A DNA stretch of 49,876 bases from an uncultured bacterium (GTDB lineage Bacteria; Acidobacteriota; Thermoanaerobaculia; Multivoradales; JAHEKO01): positions 1 to 49,876 of the forward strand of contig CAJQNK010000087.1 in the NCBI GenBank assembly GCA_905479655.1. Direction: 5' to 3'. Of this stretch, positions 44,048-49,876 are shown in pieces (position 1 is the stretch's first letter; each line of letters starts with the position of its first letter). The position numbers and the translations under genes are program-made. The notes under the pieces were generated by a model. It saw nothing but the letters and a program-made list of their open reading frames with translations, searched no databases and was not told the DNA's origin.

Positions 44048-44364
44048 ACCACTCCGCCGGCGGATCTCCATCCAGGCCGGTACGAGCCGACCTGAGCCCG
44101 CCAGCAGTCGGTCGAGACCGCCCGCCGGCCCGTCGAAGCGGCGGGAATCCCGACCTCGGGTCGCTCTCCTCCGTTACACTCGGCACATACCCCGGTCCGG
44201 CACATACCCCGGTCCGTATCTGGATTGGCGATAGCGAACCCTGACCACCTCGCGATCCTGGAGAGGGGGGCGTCGCTCGCGTTCCCGCTCTTCCGCTGAC
44301 GTCCCGGGACCCTGTAGCGGACAGAGTGCTCATTCCACCCTTGAAACTATTTGGAGTCCGACTG
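44048..44364. other. Intergenic region, 317 bp, with 17-bp repeat
   Basis: No gene is seen. GGCCGGTACGAGCCG near 44078 recurs near 29946, where it forms a hairpin. A 17-bp direct repeat lies at 44181-44214. Base composition drops towards the right, at the edge of the lower-GC zone. Confidence 0.4.
44181..44214. repeat. Two tandem copies of a 17-bp unit
   Basis: CGGCACATACCCCGGTC is repeated exactly twice. It sits 134 bp after the RAYT remnant and contains CCGG and complementary GGTC/GACC-like ends, so it may be a leftover REP-type sequence. The link to the transposase is inferred from position. Confidence 0.8.
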
Positions 44365-45147
44365 ATGACGAGAGCGGAAACTGGGGCCGGGGGTGCGAGG
44401 GCGAGCCTGGGAGGGATTGTCGTGGCAGGCGCGCTTACTGCGTTCGCGGCCTGCGAACAGCCGGCCGCGGGAACTCCGCAGGTTCCGGATGAGGCTGACC
44501 TGACGGCTCGACGATCGCTCCTGCCGGCAAGGAGAGGCTATCTGCTGAAGGATGAGAGCTTTGAGCGAGGCCTATTGCCGGTGGTGCGAACAGCTCTACC
44601 GAGGCCGAAGAGCACTGGCCATTGGTCAGCGAAGGCGAATGCAAGGCTAACTTCGCAAGACTCTGTCGCCGGCGACGTCTCGCTGGAGGTGAATACCCTA
44701 TCGACTCGGTCGAACGGGTATGCGTACCAGGATTTCGCTGGCCCAGCTAGCTGCGATTTCGTTCTGTCTTTCTCTGTCAAGGCTTTGAACGGGCGGGCGA
44801 CTGCCAACTTCCTTACGGATTGGAATCGAGGACGGGGCGGGTCCACACCAGTGAGTCGCCTTTACTTCGCCGAGGATCGGACGGAGTTCACAGCTTGGAG
44901 AGGTGCCACAGCGACGCTTGAGCCACTCTCTCTTGATGAGTGGCACCTGATCGAGGTCATCAGCCGTCGGGCCTACGGAATTCAGCTGCTGTTTGTAGAC
45001 GGTCGTCTCAAAGCAGAGGTGACCTCCACACCGAGCTTGACATCAGCGAATGGAACGGTGATCCTCGGCGATGGAAGGGGAAGTCCCAGGCGGGGTTGGT
45101 ACCGATTCGACGACGTTCAGCTCTTGACGCTTGGAGACTGCAAGTAG
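44365..45147 (+). CDS. Lipoprotein with LamG/concanavalin-like domain
   Basis: A 260-residue protein. The ATG at 44365 lies eight bases after GGAG; an ATG-less start at 44326 is less likely. The signal ends VVAGALTAFAAC (lipobox, Cys about residue 30). The mature part reads as a beta-sandwich: DESFERGLLPVV, then LSLDEWHLIEVISRRAYGIQ and LLFVDGRLKAEV, then GWYRFDDVQLL, as in LamG or DUF1080-type carbohydrate-binding folds. No catalytic residues are evident. Codon third positions are less GC-rich than in genes to the left, suggesting transfer. It is convergent with the kinase gene. Confidence 0.7.
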   Translation: MTRAETGAGGARASLGGIVVAGALTAFAACEQPAAGTPQVPDEADLTARRSLLPARRGYLLKDESFERGLLPVVRTALPRPKSTGHWSAKANARLTSQDSVAGDVSLEVNTLSTRSNGYAYQDFAGPASCDFVLSFSVKALNGRATANFLTDWNRGRGGSTPVSRLYFAEDRTEFTAWRGATATLEPLSLDEWHLIEVISRRAYGIQLLFVDGRLKAEVTSTPSLTSANGTVILGDGRGSPRRGWYRFDDVQLLTLGDCK

Positions 45148-45221
45148 CACACCTCGTGAGCCTTCGGAGATGAGATAGGCAGGAGCTCGTGGCGTCGTCG
45201 AGCGCTGCTCCCTTCGTCGAA

Positions 45222-47033
45222 TCATCTGGAGTTCCAGGGGTTAGCGGGCTGATCGTTGATGTACACCCAGAAGCGATCATCAAAGTCCTTGGCAACTCCT
45301 GAGCAATCTGCCCAGAAGTTCCAGCCAGATCCGTCGTGGAATTCTGCCATTCTCCACCCCGGGCCGAACTCTTCCCGAACCAGGTCGTTGGCCGCTGCGA
45401 GCGACGTCATGGCGAACCCAAGCCAAGGCTGCGTCAGACGTACTCGAGCCCCCGACCATCTGAGCCATGGACCTTCGCTGATCTCCGGAGGCTTCGGCAT
45501 CCCCAGCTTGTTGATTGCGAGAACTGGAAGTCTCCTGTCGCACGGTGTGTCGCCCTTATAGGAATCGGTGGACGAATCGCGACCAAGGAGGCAACTTGTA
45601 TGAACATGCTTTCGGACCACCCAAGTCATGCCTCGGCACCTAGCCGACCACACCCGAGTTGTTGGTGGCTCCACATTCTCGAGAGGGCTAGACTTCAGAG
45701 AGGGAGGCGGGGGGCCGGTTGCGCTGTCAGCCGAGGGTGGGGGGGGGCCTAAACGTGAGCCGCCCCCGGTGGGGGCTAGCTGTTCGAGGTCTTGAGCCGT
45801 GGTTGGTTTCGCTAGGTGCTCACTCCACCATGCAGAGGCCAGGGCGGTAAAGAGAATGAGTAGGAGGAAGTAGGTGCGCAGAGCCGTCTGTATCGATCCC
45901 GTACTCCGATCGGGTCCAGGAAGGGCTCGATCCGATTGCCCAGCTTGGCTGGCCGAGACCTCTGATATTGGGGAGATTTGGCCGGGCCGAAGCGCTTCCG
46001 ACAGGGAGTCGATGAACTCAGAAACAGAGGCGAAGCGTCGCTCTGGATTCCAGGCCAATGATCGCAGGCAGGTCTCTTGTAGGTCTGAGATCGAGCGTGG
46101 GGCCCTCGAGCGGCGTGTACCATGACAGCGCAGGATTGGTACTGGCAGTCGGATCGTGCTGGCAGGTGCGGGTGAGGAGACGAGGCCAAGTACGTCGAGG
46201 AGGTGCTCGCGGGTCAACACAAGGAAGAGAATGAGACCGAGCGAGAAGACGTCCGTACGACAGTCGACGGGGTCGCCCGAGAGCTGCTCCGGGCTAGCCC
46301 AGCGAAGGGTTAGGGGCCGGAACCCAAGAAGAGTAGTCGTTGGCATCGACATTCGGGATTCCACCTTGGCAATACCAAAATCGAGGATCTTGGGAACACC
46401 ATCTTGCCTCACGAGTAGGTTAGAAGGTTTGAGGTCACGGTGGATAATCCCAAGTGAGTGCACATGCTCGATAGCTCTTGCGATTACCAGGAACAGGTCT
46501 AGCGCTAGCTCGAGCGATGGCGATTCGGACTCGAGATAGTCATCGAAGTGCAGGCCGTCCACGTGCTCCATGACGAAATAGGGGTGACCTGACTCCGTTC
46601 TTCCTGCTCCAAACAACGAGCATACGTTCGCGTGCTCTAGGTCCGCGAGGAGCTGTTTCTCCTGATGGAAGCGAAGAGACCCACCTCCGTGCTCTTGAGG
46701 GTCTCGGAGGACCTTGATAGCCACTCGGCGTGAGAACTCCCCGTCCGCCCGCCGACCGATATACACCTCGGCCGTACCTCCGCTGCCGATCGGTCCGACG
46801 ATCTCGTAGGGCCCCAACAGACTGCCGGGTTCGACAAGTCCGACCGCATCTCGCTCTACCGCAACCGAAGGAAGGTGGGTGGATTGGTAGCGGAGGAGAG
46901 AGGTTAGGCTTGAGCGGACCTCCTCCGAGGCCTCGCGGCACGCCTCCCGGACGAAGTCCTCGCTCTGCCCAGCCGGTAGATCGAGAGCTTGTGCGAGGAG
47001 CTCCTTGACGAGTCGCCAGTCGTCGGCGTTCAT
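45222..47033 (-). CDS. Transmembrane Ser/Thr protein kinase with unusual ectodomain
   Basis: 603 residues. An N-terminal helical segment (1-60, WRLVKELLAQALDLPAGQSE) is typical of acidobacterial kinases. The catalytic domain (about 75-350) has IGSGGTAEVYIG, VAIKVL (Lys107), IIHRDLKPSN (Asp200), LDFGIAK (Asp218) and RWASPEQL, so it should be active. One helix (about 387-403, YFLLLILFTALASAWW) leads outside to a Pro-rich linker and a Cys-containing 200-residue ectodomain ending GPGWRMAEFHDGSGWNFW and DDRFWVYINDQPANPW. I do not know a named family for this end domain. The ECF sigma gene lies 97 bp upstream in the same direction, so the pair likely forms one signalling unit. Confidence 0.9.
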   Translation of the reverse strand: MNADDWRLVKELLAQALDLPAGQSEDFVREACREASEEVRSSLTSLLRYQSTHLPSVAVERDAVGLVEPGSLLGPYEIVGPIGSGGTAEVYIGRRADGEFSRRVAIKVLRDPQEHGGGSLRFHQEKQLLADLEHANVCSLFGAGRTESGHPYFVMEHVDGLHFDDYLESESPSLELALDLFLVIARAIEHVHSLGIIHRDLKPSNLLVRQDGVPKILDFGIAKVESRMSMPTTTLLGFRPLTLRWASPEQLSGDPVDCRTDVFSLGLILFLVLTREHLLDVLGLVSSPAPASTIRLPVPILRCHGTRRSRAPRSISDLQETCLRSLAWNPERRFASVSEFIDSLSEALRPGQISPISEVSASQAGQSDRALPGPDRSTGSIQTALRTYFLLLILFTALASAWWSEHLAKPTTAQDLEQLAPTGGGSRLGPPPPSADSATGPPPPSLKSSPLENVEPPTTRVWSARCRGMTWVVRKHVHTSCLLGRDSSTDSYKGDTPCDRRLPVLAINKLGMPKPPEISEGPWLRWSGARVRLTQPWLGFAMTSLAAANDLVREEFGPGWRMAEFHDGSGWNFWADCSGVAKDFDDRFWVYINDQPANPWNSR

Positions 47034-47130
47034 TCGGAGGGCCCAGTTGGTGCTGCGACCTCAGCCATCTGAGTTCCCGGGGAGCCGGGGAGTGCGGGGT
47101 TCCTCGGGCGGAGTTCGAACCGCGGACGTC

Positions 47131-47727
47131 TCAGGTCGTACCGTCCGGAGCTGAAGGCTCCTCTAGCTGTGCACGCAACCACAGCTTCGCGAATCGCAGG
47201 TCGTTCTGGACGGTCGTCCGGGATACCCCCAGGAGATCGGCAAGTTCGAGGAACGTGTGCCCGTGCGCATGTCGGCCGACGAACGCTGAGGCAGAGCGGG
47301 CGTCGATTTCCCAGAGACGCTCTAGCGCGATGTGGAGATCGGCCCAGGACGGGTCGAAGGGTGGGAGAGCCATGCTGGCCTCCTCGAGCTCCACCCGACG
47401 AAAGGCTGCACCGCGCCGGAGGCTCGAGCGGCGGCGATTGTACGTGCCCTGGATTCGCCGCATCACGCGTGCGACAAGGTGGCGGAATCCCCAGCGGGAG
47501 CGCAGCAGTGGACTGCGCTGGCGCCGCAGTTCGAGAACGGCTTCGTTGACGAGAGCAGTTGGTTGAAGAGTGTGGTCCGGTCGCTCGGTTCGGAAGAGCG
47601 CGCCGGCGATCCTGCGCATGTCCGAGACAGTGAGCTCAATGAGCCGGTCAAACGAGCCCTCCTCTCCTCGCTGCCAGTCTTGAAGGGCGGCGGTGATCTC
47701 GCGGGGACCGAGGTGATTCGCAGTCAT
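47131..47727 (-). CDS. ECF sigma factor, TIGR02999-like
   Basis: A 198-residue sigma factor. The ATG at 47727 is preferred (AGGAG upstream) to the earlier start at 47778. Region 2 reads WQRGEEGSFDRLIELTVSDM and PTALVNEAVLELRRQ; region 4 reads TFLELADLLGVSRTTVQNDL with KLWLRAQL. This TIGR02999-type group of Acidobacteriota and planctomycetes is often linked to Ser/Thr kinases rather than classical anti-sigma factors, matching the kinase gene that follows. Control by phosphorylation is inferred. No autoregulated -35/-10 could be assigned. Confidence 0.88.
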   Translation of the reverse strand: MTANHLGPREITAALQDWQRGEEGSFDRLIELTVSDMRRIAGALFRTERPDHTLQPTALVNEAVLELRRQRSPLLRSRWGFRHLVARVMRRIQGTYNRRRSSLRRGAAFRRVELEEASMALPPFDPSWADLHIALERLWEIDARSASAFVGRHAHGHTFLELADLLGVSRTTVQNDLRFAKLWLRAQLEEPSAPDGTT

Positions 47728-48597
47728 GGTGGCCGTTTCTCCTGCAGTTTGCACGACTAGAAAGCAGACGCGCGTCACGTGGAGTGCGACCGGCGGCTAT
47801 CGGGAGGTGCGGGGATAGTAACACGACGATCGCGAGACTCGATGGCGCCGGAAGAGCGACGAGGGAAGGGAAGCTCGATGGTTGCGACGAAGAAGGAAGT
47901 CAGAAGATCAGGGTTGGTGGTCCAGAACGACTCCTGCAGCGGCTGGGTGTCCGTCGACTCGATTGGGCTGTTCGACGCAGGGGGAGAGGCTTCGACCTCC
48001 GAGTCCGCCGGTCCGCCCAGCAACGAGGCCTGGGTCCCGATTCCTGCGCAAGCCCGAGTTCCAGGAACGTGCTCTTGGGAGCCGCTTCGGAGAGGTGGAG
48101 AGAAGGAGCGCAGCTCTCTGCGACCGGAGCGTCTTCCTTCACCGCGCCAGGTCTCCTTCCCCGGCGCGGGCTTTTTGCAGGCCGTGAAGGAGCAACCCAC
48201 AATCGATAGGAGGTTGGAACGGTGGCCTCTGAGGAAGCGCAGGAATCGTACGTCACGAGGGAATCGCGCTTCACGGCAGGGGAAGGGGAGACTAGGAGGC
48301 TGCTCGCGAGGCGGCTCGCGGGAGGCGCTCAGAATGGGAGTGCACGCCCTTCTCCATGCCTCCTGGCCTTCTCGTGTAAAGCCCTTAGCTCCGGCGATTG
48401 GCCATGGCGGGCCGCCATGGGTCCTCTTTCCTTCGGGTCCCGGGCGGCGCCCTCCCTCTTTCGACTCCCGAAGCCATGGAAGGTCTGGGGAGGGGCTATT
48501 GCGGATCCCCATCGCATGATCGTTCCCGCTCGGCTCGTAGCGCGAGCTGTTCGTCGAAGAATCGTAGCGCCTCCAGAACGAAGGAAAGGAGAGGTGG
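47728..48597. other. Gene-poor region, 870 bp
   Basis: Long open frames exist on both strands but have no domain, signal peptide or sensible composition, and they overlap each other, so none is called. A 19-bp palindrome lies at 48402-48420. The region may hold promoters for the sigma factor and the secreted protein, or degraded sequence. Confidence 0.5.
48402..48420. repeat. 19-bp palindrome
   Basis: CCATGGCGG and CCGCCATGG flank a single G, giving a perfect 9-bp inverted repeat. It lies about 180 bp upstream of the secreted-protein gene. It could be an operator or simply a chance palindrome. Confidence 0.7.
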
Positions 48598-49425
48598 ATG
48601 AGAATCAGGAGTAGCAGTCCGCACTTCGGAAGGGTTCCCGCGTCGCCACGCAGGCGCCAGAATATGTGCCTGCACCGGTGGAACTCCGACAGCACCAGGC
48701 TGGACCGCAGCATCAGGGTCCTGTCTACCTACTCCGGCCAAGTCGCTCGAGCACTGGCCCTGCTGGTTGCATGTGCCCTGCTGACGGCAGGGGTCACCGC
48801 CGCTCAGGACGCCTGTCCTGCCACGCGTTGTTTCATCGACCTCGAAACGGGATTCGTGGCTCCCGGCTGCCAGAGCAAGCAGCTCGCGATCTCGACCTCG
48901 CCAACAGATGCTAGCAGCAACGGTTACCTTGAGGCCGTCTTCGAGGTCGACATCGATGGTGGGGGAGCACTGGGCTGCTCGTGCTTGAACGTCGTCGTCG
49001 AGTTCGACGGACCGGCAGACGGGTGGGCGCTCAACGTCTGCGACTCGCCCGGCAACAACGGCTACGGCGGTGATGCAGGGCAGACCGACTTCGAAGCAGA
49101 GCTTCAGCTTCTGAACGGCGAGCTACGAGTCTACGGTGCGTACTTCGCCGAGGAGGATCCATACGGCACGGTGGAGCGGATCTGGACCCAGAAGACGAGT
49201 GCAGGATCGGGTGCGCTCCGGTTTCAAGTGTGCGACCAGCGGGTGAGCTGGGGGAATCCGGAAGGCCACCTCGAGTCCGGCCAGGTACTCAAGCGCCTAT
49301 TCTACGTGCCGGATCCCAATGCGTCCGGGGATGCAGACCTCTTCGTCGGACTCAATCGTGTCTGTGCGTCGAGCGCGGACCGGAACACCGGCACAGTGCG
49401 TCGGGCGGTCCTGACGTTCGAGTAG
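48598..49425 (+). CDS. Cys-rich secreted protein, hypothetical
   Basis: A 275-residue protein. The ATG at 48598 follows GGAGAGGTGG; a second ATG at 48664 would also keep the signal peptide (ALALLVACALLTAGVTAAQ). The mature part has about ten cysteines, many in pairs (DACPATRCF, LGCSCLN), acidic Gly/Asn-rich loops (SPGNNGYGGDAGQTDFEAEL) and beta strands (LEAVFEVDI, RRAVLTFE). This suggests a disulphide-bonded extracellular beta-sandwich. No family is recognised. As with the LamG-like gene, base composition is less GC-rich than the left of the window. Confidence 0.7.
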   Translation: MRIRSSSPHFGRVPASPRRRQNMCLHRWNSDSTRLDRSIRVLSTYSGQVARALALLVACALLTAGVTAAQDACPATRCFIDLETGFVAPGCQSKQLAISTSPTDASSNGYLEAVFEVDIDGGGALGCSCLNVVVEFDGPADGWALNVCDSPGNNGYGGDAGQTDFEAELQLLNGELRVYGAYFAEEDPYGTVERIWTQKTSAGSGALRFQVCDQRVSWGNPEGHLESGQVLKRLFYVPDPNASGDADLFVGLNRVCASSADRNTGTVRRAVLTFE

Positions 49426-49684
49426 GGGTGAGCGTCGCTGCGGTCAGGTGCGGGCCGCCGCCGCTGGCGGACTGCCCCGGCGGCCTTCGAGGCGGTCCAC
49501 GCGGAGGAGGCCGCGTGACCGGCTGGCCTGTGTGTAGCGCGACGCCCCAGAATTGAGCTAAAGCGACACCCAGTGTTACGGCCCCTTCTCGGGGTCGTGG
49601 CCGTGCCAGGATCCTCGGATCGCCGGGGGGTCCAGCATGGCAGCCAAGCTCAGTTTGGAGGCAAGGATGACGATTCCGGAGGGG
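49426..49684. other. Region between secreted-protein gene and IS remnant
   Basis: It includes the putative end of the insertion sequence. ACGGCC and GGCCGT (about 49577 and 49602) with an inner CCCC-TTCTC-GGGG hairpin form a strong secondary structure. No terminal inverted repeat can be checked because the other end of the element is outside the window. Confidence 0.35.
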
Positions 49685-49876
49685 TCATCCGGGAATTGTG
49701 TGGGCAACGCCGCGGGGATAGAGGTCGAGTCCTCCGAGGTGGAAGTAGATGGCGGTCCGGAAGCGGTCTCGGTTGCGGAATCCCCGAGCGGCGCGCTTGA
49801 GCCCCTGGATGACGGTGTTGATGCCTTCGAGTCGAGCGTTGGTGGCTCCGGCAACGATGGCGTTGAGGACTCCCTG
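49685..49876 (-). mobile_element. ISL3-family transposase, C-terminal fragment (cut by window edge)
   Basis: Sixty-three codons from the edge to a TGA at 49685 read VLNAIVAGATNARLEGINTV then KRAARGFRNRDRFRTAIYFH. This is the last part of the DDE domain of ISL3-type transposases: SNxRxEGLN with the final catalytic Glu, then the RAxGFRN string. The rest lies outside, so completeness is unknown. It marks the right side of the lower-GC accessory zone. Confidence 0.75.

Noticed and set aside
47090..47160. A GTTCGAAC string that looked like a tRNA T-arm.
   Set aside because: The flanking bases do not pair into T or acceptor stems, and the sequence runs into the sigma-factor coding end.
47775..48713. 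Long overlapping frames on both strands in the gene-poor region.
   Set aside because: No domain, signal or codon bias; they overlap each other and the secreted-protein gene.

Overview
The window is a GC-rich bacterial chromosome segment. It was read by eye, with no database search. The pairing of an ECF sigma factor of the TIGR02999 type with a membrane Ser/Thr kinase, the clade II (atypical) nitrous oxide reductase, a CarH-type B12 photoreceptor and an ExeA/GspB pair all fit an Acidobacteriota-like lineage. Myxococcota or Gemmatimonadota cannot be excluded. No rRNA, tRNA or CRISPR array was found.

Left end (1-5.9 kb): an N2O-respiration cluster on the minus strand, in the order nosZ, nosB and a single reading frame in which the periplasmic copper-maturation protein NosD is fused through one membrane helix to the ABC ATPase NosF. 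That frame runs off the window edge. A divergent CRP/FNR-family regulator and a hemerythrin-like protein lie upstream of nosZ. A perfect TTGCG-N4-CGCAA palindrome sits between nosZ and the regulator, and a second TTG-N8-CAA site precedes the hemerythrin gene. Both sites are placed as class II activator sites, which suggests one small nitrogen-oxide regulon.

5.9-18.3 kb: a decayed GAF/PP2C gene, a few small genes, a three-gene heavy-metal RND efflux operon (cusC-B-A order), pyruvate kinase, a CDF metal exporter, an aldo/keto reductase and a metallophosphoesterase.

18.3-31.5 kb: carH behind a near-consensus promoter, a PilT-like ATPase with a doubled N-terminal domain, argG-argH, a decayed alpha/beta hydrolase, an ExeA/GspB-like secretion pair, an FKBP prolyl isomerase, a glutamine amidotransferase, an EEP-fold nuclease/phosphatase, a glycosyltransferase and the lytic transglycosylase MltF.

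31.5-43.4 kb: mostly envelope and secreted proteins. These are a hendecad-repeat lipoprotein, an M24 peptidase homologue, a cytochrome c, a polytopic membrane protein, a six-repeat Ig-like (choice-of-anchor D) protein, an LCAT-like hydrolase, a methyltransferase, DUF1579 and DUF4198 proteins and a YVTN beta-propeller. A short inverted-repeat element lies among them.

43.4-49.9 kb: an accessory zone with visibly lower GC. It holds a wrecked REP-associated transposase, a LamG-like lipoprotein, an ECF sigma/Ser-Thr kinase pair whose kinase carries an unfamiliar extracytoplasmic domain, a gene-poor stretch, a Cys-rich secreted protein and the 3' end of an ISL3-family transposase at the window edge.
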